A stretch of 64,000 nt of DNA from CAVVYW01 sp963752605 (GTDB taxonomy: Bacteria > Actinomycetota > Thermoleophilia > Solirubrobacterales > 70-9): contig CAVVYW010000009.1 of the NCBI GenBank assembly GCA_963752605.1, forward strand, positions 1 to 64,000, in the 5' to 3' direction. The notes beneath the pieces were generated by a model. That model saw nothing but the letters and a program-made list of their open reading frames with translations, had not been told where the DNA came from and searched no databases. Each line of letters opens with the position of its first letter. The first letter of the stretch is position 1. Shown one piece after another: positions 7,448 to 15,667 of this stretch. The position numbers were made by a program, and so were the translations under genes.

Positions 7448-8059
7448 CTAATTACCCAGGATCTTTGCCTTCTCCATTTCGAACTCGGCGTCGGTGAGCG
7501 CGCCCGACTCCTTCAGCTTCGCGAGACGCTCCAGATCGGCGACCTTGTCGCCCGAGCCTCCGGAGGTCGGCTTGAAGCCGCCGGAGCCGTCGGAGACCCT
7601 GACCTCGCCGCGCTCGGGCGCCTTGCCGGCGCTGTCCCAGTCGATCGCGATCTTGGCCGGGTCGTTCGCGTCGACCTTGATCGGCAGCTTCACGCCCGGT
7701 CCCAGAGTGGCGCCGTTGGGGACCATGTACTGGTTGTTCACCCGGTAGGGAGCCTTGCTGCCGACATGAACCTCCATGTCGATATCGAGGTTGAACCACT
7801 GGGCGCCTCGGGCAGGGATGCCGTGGCTGACGATCACGCCCTCGCCCGCCATCCCGGTCTCCAGCAAGCCGCTCTTGCCGCCCTGCTGCTCGTTGAGCTC
7901 GGCGAGCTGCTCGTTGGCCTGGCTCAGCGCGTCGCCCATCTGCTGGAACTGACCCCCCATGCCGGGCTTGTACCCCGCGTCCTTCTGCTGCTGCTCCTGC
8001 ATCTGCTTGGCCTGCTTGGTGACGCTCGCCATGTCCTTCATGCCCTTGAAGAGGCCCAT
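7448..8059 (-). CDS. SHOCT-domain protein
   Basis: 203 residues. After an amphipathic Gln-rich N-terminal helix region (GLFKGMKDMASVTKQAKQMQ) comes a beta-rich middle domain with VIVSHGIPARGAQWFNLD. The C-terminus DLERLAKLKESGALTDAEFE is a SHOCT domain, a short oligomerisation module in many actinobacterial proteins. GGGGAG five bases before ATG fixes the start at 8059; a longer frame upstream is Arg/Ser-rich and not protein-like. It lies in the lysine/threonine block between the hydrolase-fold gene and the thioredoxin pair. Role unknown. Confidence 0.78.
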   Translation of the reverse strand: MGLFKGMKDMASVTKQAKQMQEQQQKDAGYKPGMGGQFQQMGDALSQANEQLAELNEQQGGKSGLLETGMAGEGVIVSHGIPARGAQWFNLDIDMEVHVGSKAPYRVNNQYMVPNGATLGPGVKLPIKVDANDPAKIAIDWDSAGKAPERGEVRVSDGSGGFKPTSGGSGDKVADLERLAKLKESGALTDAEFEMEKAKILGN

Positions 8060-8102
8060 CTTTTCTCCCCTCGCTTTCCGTGCGATCGCTGAAGCTCTGA
8101 CT

Positions 8103-8852
8103 CTACCCGGCCACGCCCTCCCCGCCGACACCCTCGCAGAACTCGCGGAGGGCGGCCGCGAACTCCTTGCTCGCGGACGTCGCCGTATCGACCTCCGCCG
8201 TGTGGGCCTCCGGGAAAGCTGCGACAGCGTCCTCGAATCCCTCGGGGGTGAAAACGAGGCAGCCCTTGTGCTTGCCGAACAGCAGCGGGACGTGGAGCTG
8301 CTCAAGCAGCTCGGCGACCGACTCACGCTCCCCCATCAGCGTCTCCCAGACCCGCGCGGCGACCTCCATCTCCGGGAACCGCTCGACCATCCGGGTGGCG
8401 ACGTCCTCGTCGAATCCGCCCTGCGTGAACTGCGTCAGTCCGTAGCGGACGAACGAGTCGTAGTCGGAGTGCATCAGCGTGGTGAACGCCGAGGCGACCT
8501 CGCCGTTCACGGCAGGACGCTCGCCCTCCGTCCCGTAGTCGAGGGTCGCGTGTCCGAGACCGACCCCCAGCACCGGCTCGGGCCGAGAGACGGCGACCCG
8601 CACGGCGGTCGCGGTGCCCCAGGCGTCGCCGACCAGGAAGTAGGAGTCCCATCCGCGCCCGTCGAGCTCCCTCAGCGCGCGGTCCACGATTATCTGGCGA
8701 TCGAAGTCGTCGAACCCGCCTTCGGGGAGGGGCTCGTCTCCGACGCCGGGGGCGTCGAAGGTCGCCACCTCGGCCCACTCCGACAGCTGCGGCGCGATCG
8801 TCCACTCCACCTCCGTGAACTGGGGACAGAGGAGGATGCGCGGCCGGGCCAT
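8103..8852 (-). CDS. Alpha/beta-hydrolase-fold protein lacking the nucleophile Ser
   Basis: 249 residues with an alpha/beta-hydrolase layout: RILLCPQFTEVEWTIAPQL, then DAPGVGDE. The nucleophile elbow reads LVGDAWGTATAV, where active members have G-x-S-x-G; here Ala replaces Ser. The ATG overlaps the thrC stop by one base (TGATG), so the two are translationally coupled. Either this is a catalytically dead regulator or scaffold, or it uses another residue. Because it is tied to thrC, a role around threonine synthesis is possible but only inferred. Confidence 0.72.
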   Translation of the reverse strand: MARPRILLCPQFTEVEWTIAPQLSEWAEVATFDAPGVGDEPLPEGGFDDFDRQIIVDRALRELDGRGWDSYFLVGDAWGTATAVRVAVSRPEPVLGVGLGHATLDYGTEGERPAVNGEVASAFTTLMHSDYDSFVRYGLTQFTQGGFDEDVATRMVERFPEMEVAARVWETLMGERESVAELLEQLHVPLLFGKHKGCLVFTPEGFEDAVAAFPEAHTAEVDTATSASKEFAAALREFCEGVGGEGVAG

Positions 8853-9886
8853 CAGTCGAAGACCGCCCTCTCGACCGCCCCCACGTCCAGCTCGCAGCCG
8901 GTCACCGCGGGCGCCTTGCCGAGGGCCGTGTCAGGGTCCTTGAGGCCGTGGCCGGTGAGCACGCAGACGACCGTGCGCGGCTGCTCGGCTCCGTCGGCCA
9001 CGGGCAAGCCGTGGGCGAGAAGGCCGGCGACCGAGGCCGCCGAGGCAGGCTCGCAGAAGATCCCCTCGCTGGCGGCGACCCAGCGGTAGGCGTCGAGGAT
9101 CTGCTCATCGGAGACGGCGGCGACGCGTCCGCGCGAGGCGGTGAAGGCGTTCATCGCCTCCTCCCAGCGCGCCGGTTTGCCGATCCGGATGGCGGAGGCG
9201 ACGGTCTCGGGGTTCTCGATCGGATGGCCCTCGACGAGCGGGGCGGCGCCCTCCGCCTGGAAGCCGTAGAGGACGGGCGCGGCGTCGCGCTCCTGGAACC
9301 CCTTCCACCAGGAGGTGACGTTGCCGGCGTTGCCGACCGGGATCGCCAGGGCCTCGGGCGCCTCCCCGAGCTCGTCGATCACCTCGAAGGCCGCGGTCTT
9401 CTGGCCCTCGATCCGGTAGGGGTTCACCGAGTTGACCAGCTCGACCGGGTGCTTGTCGGCGAGCTTCCGGACGATCTCCAGCGCCTGGTCGAAGTTTCCC
9501 TCGAGGGCGATCACGCGCGCTCCGTGCATCAGGGCCTGCGCGAGCTTGCCGATCGCGATCTTCCCCTCCGGAACGATCACGGCGCCCCGCAGTCCCGCCC
9601 GGGCCGCGTACGCGGCGCAGCTCGCGGCGGTGTTGCCGGTGGAGGCGCAGATGATCGCCTCGGCCCCGGCGCCCTTGGCGCGCGAGACGGCGACGGTCAT
9701 GCCCCGGTCCTTGAAGCTGCCCGTCGGATTTGCCCCTTCGAACTTGAGATAGGCGTCGGTGCCGATCCGATCGGACAGGCGAGGCGAGTGGATCAGCGGC
9801 GTCGAGCCCTCGTTCAGGGTCACCGTCGGGTCGCCGTCCTCCAGGGGCAGATCGCCGCGGTAGCGCTCGATCAGCGGCAGTGGCAC
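8852..9886 (-). CDS. thrC: Threonine synthase
   Basis: A PLP enzyme converting O-phosphohomoserine to threonine. LKFEGANPTGSFKDRGM holds the PLP lysine, and ICASTGNTAASCAAYAARAG and PVGNAGNVTSWWKGF bind the cofactor phosphate. The length (344 aa) fits the short bacterial form. GTG at 9886 has AAGGA six bases upstream. It lies 94 bases downstream of hom in the same direction and its stop overlaps the next start, so it belongs to the aspartate-family operon. Confidence 0.95.
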   Translation of the reverse strand: MPLPLIERYRGDLPLEDGDPTVTLNEGSTPLIHSPRLSDRIGTDAYLKFEGANPTGSFKDRGMTVAVSRAKGAGAEAIICASTGNTAASCAAYAARAGLRGAVIVPEGKIAIGKLAQALMHGARVIALEGNFDQALEIVRKLADKHPVELVNSVNPYRIEGQKTAAFEVIDELGEAPEALAIPVGNAGNVTSWWKGFQERDAAPVLYGFQAEGAAPLVEGHPIENPETVASAIRIGKPARWEEAMNAFTASRGRVAAVSDEQILDAYRWVAASEGIFCEPASAASVAGLLAHGLPVADGAEQPRTVVCVLTGHGLKDPDTALGKAPAVTGCELDVGAVERAVFD

Positions 9887-9923
9887 AACGGTTCCTTAGC
9901 AGCCCCCACGCCCGCGTCGCAAG

Positions 9924-9959
9924 CCGGCACGCCCGGAAGCGAAGCTGAGGACGTGCCGG
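9924..9959 (-). promoter_or_regulatory. Hairpin in the hom-thrC spacer
   Basis: CCGGCACG (9924-9931) and CGTGCCGG (9952-9959) form an 8-bp stem with a 20-base loop in the only sizeable gap of the aspartate-family block (9887-9980). It could slow or partly terminate transcription, or protect an mRNA end, before thrC. There is no T-tract and no leader-peptide-like Thr codon run. Confidence 0.3.
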
Positions 9960-9980
9960 TTGATGTTGATGGCGAAGCCC

Positions 9981-11201
9981 TCACACGAACTCCTCCTCGA
10001 TCACGCGGATCGAGCGCGGCCGCGACCGGAGGAAGTCCAGCTTTGCGATCTGCTCCAGCGCGGCGCTGAAGCGGCTCTCGGGGCCCTCATGCATGACCAT
10101 CTCGAGCCTGGCGTCGTCCCCGAGCCCCCGCTGGACGACGCTGCGAACCGAGACCTCGTTGTCGCCGAGGATCTCGGCGACCTGCGCCAGGACGCCGGGA
10201 CGGTCCTCCACCTCGAGGTGGAGGTAGAAGGCCGAGTTCACGTCCTCGGCGATTCCGAGCTTGGAGTTCTCCTCGAAGAGCGGCGAGCCGCCCGAGAGGA
10301 CCGAGAGAACATCGCCGAGGACGGCCGAGGCGGTCTCCGCCCCGCCGGCGCCCGGCCCGGACAGGGTGATCTCCGTGATCACGGGCGCCTCCACGGTGAT
10401 GGCGTTGAAGGGGCCCTCGACCGGGGCGAGCGGATGCCCGGGATATAGAAAGCACGGGAAGACCCGGACGCTGACCCGGTCGCCCAGCCTCTCCGCGACC
10501 CCAAGCAGCTTCAGTGACAACCCGAGGTCCTTCGCGTAGGCGAGGTCGTCGGCGGTGATCGCCTCGATGCCTTCGTACGGGACGTCGTCGAGGGATACCG
10601 GGGCGCCGAAGGCGAGGCGCGCGAGGATCGTCATCTTGGCGGCGGCATCGGCGCCGCCGACATCGTCGCTCGGGTCGGCCTCCGCGTAACCGAGGTCCTG
10701 CGCCTGCTTCAGAGCCTCCTCGTAGGAAAGCCCCGCTCGCGCCATCTCGGTGAGGATGTAGTTGGTGGTGCCGTTGACGATCCCGGTCACCTTCTGGATC
10801 GGCACCGCGCCCAGGCTCTCCTGGAGAACCCGGATCACGGGGATCGCTCCGGCCACGGCCGCCTCGAAGCGAAGCTGGGCGCCCCCCTCCTTCGCCGCGG
10901 CGACCAGTTCGTCGCCGTGCTGGGCGACCAGCTGCTTGTTCGCGGTGACGACGTGCTTCCCGTCGCGTAGCGCACGGGTGACGTAGTCGCGCGCGGGGTC
11001 GGTGCCGCCGATCAGCTCGACGATCACCTCGCTATCGGCCAGGATCTGATCGAAGTCGCCCTCCCTGCTGCTGAGGACACCCGAGACCTCCGGGCGCCTG
11101 CCCGAGACCTCTTCCACCATCTCCGCCCGCTGCTCGAGCAGGTCCCTGAATGCCGCCCCGACCGTTCCCTTGCCGAGGATCCCGATCTTCACCGAGTCCA
11201 T
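9981..11201 (-). CDS. hom: Homoserine dehydrogenase (with ACT domain)
   Basis: Reduces aspartate semialdehyde to homoserine. The Rossmann motif KIGILGKGTVGAAF opens the protein. HVVTANKQLVA and VTGIVNGTTNYI are substrate-domain signatures, with catalytic-region residues in LGYAEADPSDDVGGADAAAK. The C-terminal ~85 residues form an ACT domain (HLEVEDRPGVLAQVAEILGD), which usually gives threonine feedback control. It begins two bases after the lysA stop, so the pair is an operon. Confidence 0.95.
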   Translation of the reverse strand: MDSVKIGILGKGTVGAAFRDLLEQRAEMVEEVSGRRPEVSGVLSSREGDFDQILADSEVIVELIGGTDPARDYVTRALRDGKHVVTANKQLVAQHGDELVAAAKEGGAQLRFEAAVAGAIPVIRVLQESLGAVPIQKVTGIVNGTTNYILTEMARAGLSYEEALKQAQDLGYAEADPSDDVGGADAAAKMTILARLAFGAPVSLDDVPYEGIEAITADDLAYAKDLGLSLKLLGVAERLGDRVSVRVFPCFLYPGHPLAPVEGPFNAITVEAPVITEITLSGPGAGGAETASAVLGDVLSVLSGGSPLFEENSKLGIAEDVNSAFYLHLEVEDRPGVLAQVAEILGDNEVSVRSVVQRGLGDDARLEMVMHEGPESRFSAALEQIAKLDFLRSRPRSIRVIEEEFV

Positions 11202-11203
11202 GG

Positions 11204-12526
11204 CTAGGTGTCCCGGGTCAGCAGGTCGTCCCAGGTCTCGCGTCGCACGACCACGCGCGCCTTCCCATCGCGGCAGAAGATCACGGGGGGCCTGGGGATG
11301 GCGTTGTAGTTGTTGGCCATCGCGTGGCCGTAGGCGCCGGTCGCCGGCGTCACCAGCACGTCGCCCACCCGGGGCGCGGTGACCTCGGCCTCACGCACCA
11401 GGACGTCGCCCGACTCGCAGTGCATGCCCGCGATCGTCACCTGGGTGTCCGGCGTCTCCCCCGCGCGGTCGGCGATCACCGCCTCGTAGCGCGATCCGTA
11501 GAGCATGGGCCGCAGGTTGTCCGACATGCCGCCGTCCACCGCCACATACGTCCGAACGCCGGGGATCTCCTTCACGGTTCCGACCCGGTAGGCGGTGACC
11601 CCGGCGTTGCCGACGATCGAGCGGCCCGGCTCCACCAGGATCCGCGGAACCGGGTCGAACACCCGCTCCACACCGCGAACCTTGACGTCGACGTAGTCCT
11701 CGATCGAGGGAGCCTCGTCCGTGTCCAGGTAGGCGATGCCCAGCCCACCGCCGACGTTCAGCAGCTCGGGCTCAAGGTCGACGGCGCGGGTGAAGTCCCC
11801 GAGCACCTCGATCGCTTTCATGTAGGGCTCGAGCTCGAAGATCTGGGAGCCGATGTGCGCATGCAGCCCGACCAGCTCGAGCTGACGCGCCGCACGCACG
11901 CGTTCCACCGCTCGCTCGGCGAGGCCGTCGGCGAGGCCGAAGCCGAACTTCGAGTCCACCTGCCCCGTCTGCACGTAGTCGTGGGTGTGCGCCTCGATGC
12001 CGGGCGTGATCCTGATCAGCACCCGCTGCGCGCGGTCAAGCAGTCTCTCGAGACGATCGATCTCGTCGAATGAGTCGACGATCAGGTGGCCGACGCCGGC
12101 GTCGAGCGCATAGCGGAGCTCGGCCTCGGTCTTGTTGTTGCCGTGCAGGTGGATCCGGGACGGGTCGTAGCCCGCGGCAAGCGCGAGGTAGAGCTCGCCT
12201 CCGGAGGCGACGTCCACCGAGAGCCCCTCCTCCCGCATGATCCGAAAAGCGGCGGTGCAGGGAAACGCCTTGCTCGCGTAGAGGACCTCGAAGGAGTCCG
12301 TGCGCTCCTCGAAGGCGCGCCGGAAGGCGCCGGCGCGGGCCCGGATCTCGTCCTCGGCGTAGACGTAGGCGGGCGTGCCGAATTCCTCGGCAAGCTCGAT
12401 CACGTCACAGCCGGCGAGCTCGAGGTGCCCTCGCTCGTTCACCCGCGATCCCCGCGGGTAGACCGGCGAGGCCGCGATCGGGTCCGCCGCCGCGACGGAT
12501 CCCTGGTTTTCGCCTGACGGGCTCAT
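11204..12526 (-). CDS. lysA: Diaminopimelate decarboxylase
   Basis: Makes lysine from meso-diaminopimelate with PLP. FEVLYASKAFPCTA contains the PLP lysine, VDVASGGELYLA follows, and HAHIGSQI, NVGGGLGIAY and MHCESGDVL (Cys of the partner active site) are conserved. Length about 440 aa is normal. The ATG at 12526 (MSPSGENQG) is preferred; a TTG at 12547 in frame is the alternative. It is the first gene of the minus-strand block lysA-hom-thrC and should carry the promoter in the 12527-12728 gap, where I cannot pick out a convincing box. Confidence 0.95.
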   Translation of the reverse strand: MSPSGENQGSVAAADPIAASPVYPRGSRVNERGHLELAGCDVIELAEEFGTPAYVYAEDEIRARAGAFRRAFEERTDSFEVLYASKAFPCTAAFRIMREEGLSVDVASGGELYLALAAGYDPSRIHLHGNNKTEAELRYALDAGVGHLIVDSFDEIDRLERLLDRAQRVLIRITPGIEAHTHDYVQTGQVDSKFGFGLADGLAERAVERVRAARQLELVGLHAHIGSQIFELEPYMKAIEVLGDFTRAVDLEPELLNVGGGLGIAYLDTDEAPSIEDYVDVKVRGVERVFDPVPRILVEPGRSIVGNAGVTAYRVGTVKEIPGVRTYVAVDGGMSDNLRPMLYGSRYEAVIADRAGETPDTQVTIAGMHCESGDVLVREAEVTAPRVGDVLVTPATGAYGHAMANNYNAIPRPPVIFCRDGKARVVVRRETWDDLLTRDT

Positions 12527-12728
12527 GCGCGCCAATTCTGACGGCAACGTGCCTGCGGAGCGGGCGAGCCACGGCAGAACACGCCTAGCGGGTCGGGATA
12601 CGGCGATGGCGGAGGGGCCTGGACGGCCGTACTGCTCCGGATGGGTTGATGCTCGGACACCCGTTGAGAGGGGTCAGGGCCACCGCGCGCCCGCCGATGA
12701 AACCCCTGCACCGACAAGGAGGCCAACG

Positions 12729-13295
12729 ATGCGACGCATTGCAACGACGAGTTGCCTGGCGGGGATGCTCTTGGCATTGAGCTCTGTCCCGGCGGGCGCC
12801 GCAACCCTGACGCCCAGCAGCGCCGACTTCGGAACTCAGCCCGTCGGAAGCGTCAGCTCCCCACGGGCGTTCACGCTCACGCCTGAGCTCGTGGACGTGC
12901 TGCCGCTGACGATCGCGACGACCGGCGACTTCAAGCAGACGAACAACTGCGGGGCGGCGCTGCAGTTCCTGAGCGGCCCGTGCACGATCAACGTGACCTT
13001 CGCGCCGATCGGCGCGGGTAACCGGACCGGAAACCTGAGCACCACGGCGCTCGTCCTCGGCGGTCCCACGGCGACGCTCAGGGGCGCCGCGACCCAGCAG
13101 CAGAGTGGGCCGGGAGCAGGCGGACCGCAGACGACCTGCAAGAAGAAGGGCGGAAAGAAGAAGAAGAAGAAGAAGGGCGGCAAGCGGGGCAAGAAGGGCG
13201 CCGACGCCGTGACCGCCAAGAAGAAGAAGGGCAAGAAGGGGAAGGGCTGCAAGAAGAAGGGCAAGAAGAAGGGGAAGGGCAAGAAGAAGCGCTAG
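12729..13295 (+). CDS. Secreted choice-of-anchor-D domain protein with poly-Lys tail
   Basis: AAGGAGG precedes the ATG. Residues 1-24 are a signal peptide (cleavage near GAA). Residues about 25-125 form an immunoglobulin-like anchor-D/ASH domain: LTPSSADFGTQPVGSVSS at the start and CTINVTFAPIGAGNRTGNLS near the end. After a Gly/Gln linker, the last ~50 residues are almost only Lys and Gly with two Cys and the segment ADAVTAKKKKGKK. The same AVTAKKKK element recurs in the truncated protein at 23770. The tail probably binds the anionic cell wall; no LPxTG motif is present. Confidence 0.8.
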   Translation: MRRIATTSCLAGMLLALSSVPAGAATLTPSSADFGTQPVGSVSSPRAFTLTPELVDVLPLTIATTGDFKQTNNCGAALQFLSGPCTINVTFAPIGAGNRTGNLSTTALVLGGPTATLRGAATQQQSGPGAGGPQTTCKKKGGKKKKKKKGGKRGKKGADAVTAKKKKGKKGKGCKKKGKKKGKGKKKR

Positions 13296-13338
13296 CCGCG
13301 CGCTCATAGCCGCGCCTCGATAGCGCACAATCCCCGCC

Positions 13339-14118
13339 GTGGAGCACCCAGCGCCGCGGCGCCCCGACCGAGAGGACGTCCACGACGGCCTCGCCTACAC
13401 CCTCTGGCTGCCCGATCGGCTCGGGGCGAAGGACCGCGGCGCCCCGAGCCGGCGTGTGCCCGAGCCGCCCTGGCCGGGAGTCGTGATCCTGCACGGAGCC
13501 GGATCGCGCAAGGAGAACCACGCCGACTTCGCCAGGCTCGCCACCGCGGCGGGGTGGGCGGCACTCGCTTTCGACGCCCGGGGGCACGGGGCCTCGGAGG
13601 GACCGATGTCCCCCGGCGCAATCCAGGACGTGATCCGGATGGTCAGGCTCCTCGCGGCAACCAGCGGCGTGGACGAAACCCGGGTCGCCCTGCGAGGTTC
13701 GAGCATGGGCGGCTTCCTCGCCCTGCACGCAGCCGCGATCGCCGACGAGGTGGCGGGGGTGATCGCGATCTGCCCGGCGGGCGAGAGTGAGCTGCGCCGG
13801 GGCCTACGACGGGGCGAGCTCGAGATGCGGGTTGACGACCCCGCGGCCCTGGAGGCGTGGCTCGCTGAGCATGACCTGCGGGATGCGGTCGAGTGGATCG
13901 CGGGGCGTCCCGTGATCCTCCTGCACGCGGATGGGGACGAGCAGATTCCGAGCGACTGGTCGGAGGAGCTCTACGAACATGTGGCGGAGCCCTCCAAGCT
14001 GGTGGTGATGCCGGGCGGCGACCACCGCTCGCTTCAGCACGACGCGGAGATCCAGGCGATGGCGCTCCGCTGGCTGGAACGCGAGCTGGATCGCTCGGCT
14101 AGAGGCCGAGCCCGCTGA
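13339..14118 (+). CDS. Alpha/beta hydrolase
   Basis: 259 residues. The oxyanion region is PGVVILHGAGSRKENH, the nucleophile elbow RGSSMGGFLALHA (G-S-S-M-G), the acid in VILLHADGDEQIP, and the His in MPGGDHRSLQ, so the Ser-Asp-His triad is complete. It resembles dienelactone-hydrolase or acyl-peptidase-like enzymes; the substrate is unknown. Cytoplasmic, as no signal is visible. GTG start at 13339. The last 20 bases overlap the convergent gene at 14099. Confidence 0.85.
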   Translation: MEHPAPRRPDREDVHDGLAYTLWLPDRLGAKDRGAPSRRVPEPPWPGVVILHGAGSRKENHADFARLATAAGWAALAFDARGHGASEGPMSPGAIQDVIRMVRLLAATSGVDETRVALRGSSMGGFLALHAAAIADEVAGVIAICPAGESELRRGLRRGELEMRVDDPAALEAWLAEHDLRDAVEWIAGRPVILLHADGDEQIPSDWSEELYEHVAEPSKLVVMPGGDHRSLQHDAEIQAMALRWLERELDRSARGRAR

Positions 14119-14677
14119 CCGCGTTGCCGGCGTCGTTGGTGGCGCCGCTGACCGCGTCGCCCGCGTTCGTCCCGGTGACGTCGTTGACGGCGCCGCCGAC
14201 CTGGTTGCCGGCGCCGGAGACCGCCTGGCCCACTCCCTGGGATCCCGAGCCTCCCTGAGACGGCGAGGAGCCACCGCCATCGCCGCCCCCACCGCCGCTG
14301 GAGGGCGAGCCACCGCCCGTTCCCGTTCCCGATCCCGAGCCCCCGCCCGAGGAGGGGGACTCCCCGCCGGTGACACCGGGCGAGCGCTCGCCGCCGCTCG
14401 CCTGCTTCCTGCCCCCGGCAGCGCCGCCGTCGGCGGCGCCACGGGCCGGCGTGGCGGGAGCGCTCGAGGAGGCCGGATCGGCATTCTCAGCCGAGCCCGC
14501 CTCAACCGTCGAGTCGTCGCTCGAGAACAGTCCGCCCGCATTGGGCCAGGCGTCAAATGTGATCATCCCGACGACGAGGAGGAAGACGACCAGCCCGGCG
14601 GCCATCGCCGCACCCACGATCCCGAGCTCCGCCAAGAAGCTCTCAGCCGTCCTTGCCCTGCTTCGAAGTGCCGTCAT
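14099..14677 (-). CDS. Single-pass membrane protein with Gly/Ser-rich extracellular region
   Basis: 192 residues. One TM helix (about 20-42, GIVGAAMAAGLVVFLLVVGM) is followed at once by ITFDAWPNAGG, then about 70 residues rich in Gly and Ser. The last 45 residues are an Ala/Gly/Asn/Val repeat (GNQVGGAVNDV, GDAVSGATNDAGNAVSG). GGAGG eight bases before ATG supports the start. The next gene upstream encodes a protein of the same plan with VSFDVWPG after its helix, so the two are probably paralogues. Likely a membrane-anchored wall-spanning protein; function unknown. Confidence 0.72.
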   Translation of the reverse strand: MTALRSRARTAESFLAELGIVGAAMAAGLVVFLLVVGMITFDAWPNAGGLFSSDDSTVEAGSAENADPASSSAPATPARGAADGGAAGGRKQASGGERSPGVTGGESPSSGGGSGSGTGTGGGSPSSGGGGGDGGGSSPSQGGSGSQGVGQAVSGAGNQVGGAVNDVTGTNAGDAVSGATNDAGNAVSGLGL

Positions 14678-14712
14678 TTGGGGGGCCTCCTGCCCTCCGA
14701 TACCGCTTGAGG

Positions 14713-15492
14713 TTACTTGCCCTTACCGAGCCCGGGCTTCGAGGACGAGCTCGACCCGGAGTTACCCGGCGCCCCCTCCGTGGGCTGGATCGTCACCCCG
14801 GACTGCTTGCTGCTGCCCCCGGACCCGTTGCCGTTGCCGGGGTTACCGGACGGGTTCTTCCTGCCGCCGCCGTTCGAGTGTGCGGGCGGATTGGTCTGGG
14901 GCTTGCCGGGATCGACCCTCGCGTTCGGATTCCGCGGCTTCGGGGTTGCGGGATTGCCGCCCCCGGGATTGCCGCCCCCGGGATTGCCGCCTCCGGGATT
15001 GCCGCCCCCGGGATTGCCGCCCCCGGGATTGCCCGGAGAGCCAGTGCCGCCGCCACCGCCGTCACCGACCCCCGGGGCGGGTGCGGGCGGTGCTGGCGGA
15101 GCGGCCGGAGGGTTACCCGCGGGCGGAGAGTTGGGTGGCTTGGGCGACCGCTTCTCGCCCCCGTCGTCCGCGCCGCCGGGTGCCGGGGCGCCCGCTGCTG
15201 GGCTCGAGGCCGTGGGAGTGAGGATGCCGACGCCCGGGCTGAGCCCGGCTTCCCCTGCGGGTTGGCTCACGGAGCCGCCGAGATTGAGCTGTGCCTCTTC
15301 CTGGGCGCCCCCGCGGACCGGGGTTCCCGGCCAGACGTCGAACGACACCAGGCCGACCAGCGAGATCAGCGCCACGCCGGCCCCGGCCAGGAGGGCGCCG
15401 CTGGCGCCCACGCCGAGAATGTAGGTCTGGGTTGTTCGCGCGGCTCCGGACACCCCTGCGGCGTCCATGCCGCGCCTCCAAAGCGCACTCAT
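14713..15492 (-). CDS. Single-pass membrane protein with Pro/Gly-rich repeats
   Basis: 259 residues. One TM helix (about 24-50, ILGVGASGALLAGAGVALIS) is followed by LVSFDVWPG, matching the FDAWP of the adjacent gene. The outer part is Pro/Gly/Asn-rich and contains five tandem GGGNP units encoded by a 15-bp DNA repeat. It lies 35 bases upstream of the 14099 gene on the same strand, and an EnvC-like peptidase gene is next upstream, which suggests an envelope role. No catalytic motif. Confidence 0.7.
   Translation of the reverse strand: MSALWRRGMDAAGVSGAARTTQTYILGVGASGALLAGAGVALISLVGLVSFDVWPGTPVRGGAQEEAQLNLGGSVSQPAGEAGLSPGVGILTPTASSPAAGAPAPGGADDGGEKRSPKPPNSPPAGNPPAAPPAPPAPAPGVGDGGGGGTGSPGNPGGGNPGGGNPGGGNPGGGNPGGGNPATPKPRNPNARVDPGKPQTNPPAHSNGGGRKNPSGNPGNGNGSGGSSKQSGVTIQPTEGAPGNSGSSSSSKPGLGKGK
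14950..15024. repeat. Five tandem 15-bp repeats inside a coding region
   Basis: The unit GGGATTGCCGCCCCC is repeated five times (unit 3 has CTCC for CCCC). On the minus strand it encodes GGGNP repeats of the membrane protein at 14713. Tandem units this similar can gain or lose copies by slippage while staying in frame. Confidence 0.85.
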
Positions 15493-15667
15493 GCTCTTCC
15501 TATCGGCCGATCCTGCTCGAACCTTTAGCCGTGGTCGAAATTGTTTTCTTGCTGCCGCGGCGCGGTCATCCCGGCCGCGCCGTGATCAGTGTACGCGCCC
15601 GGACCCGCCGGCCCGCAGTCATACGGGCGGAATTTGGGCCCTTCCCCCGTGGGCGTGGACGAACGGG

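Noticed and set aside
9921..9962. Threonine attenuator before thrC
   Set aside because: A hairpin exists but there is no leader peptide rich in Thr or Ile codons and no T-tract.
14950..15024. CRISPR-like short repeats
   Set aside because: Units are contiguous with no spacers and encode GGGNP in a membrane protein.
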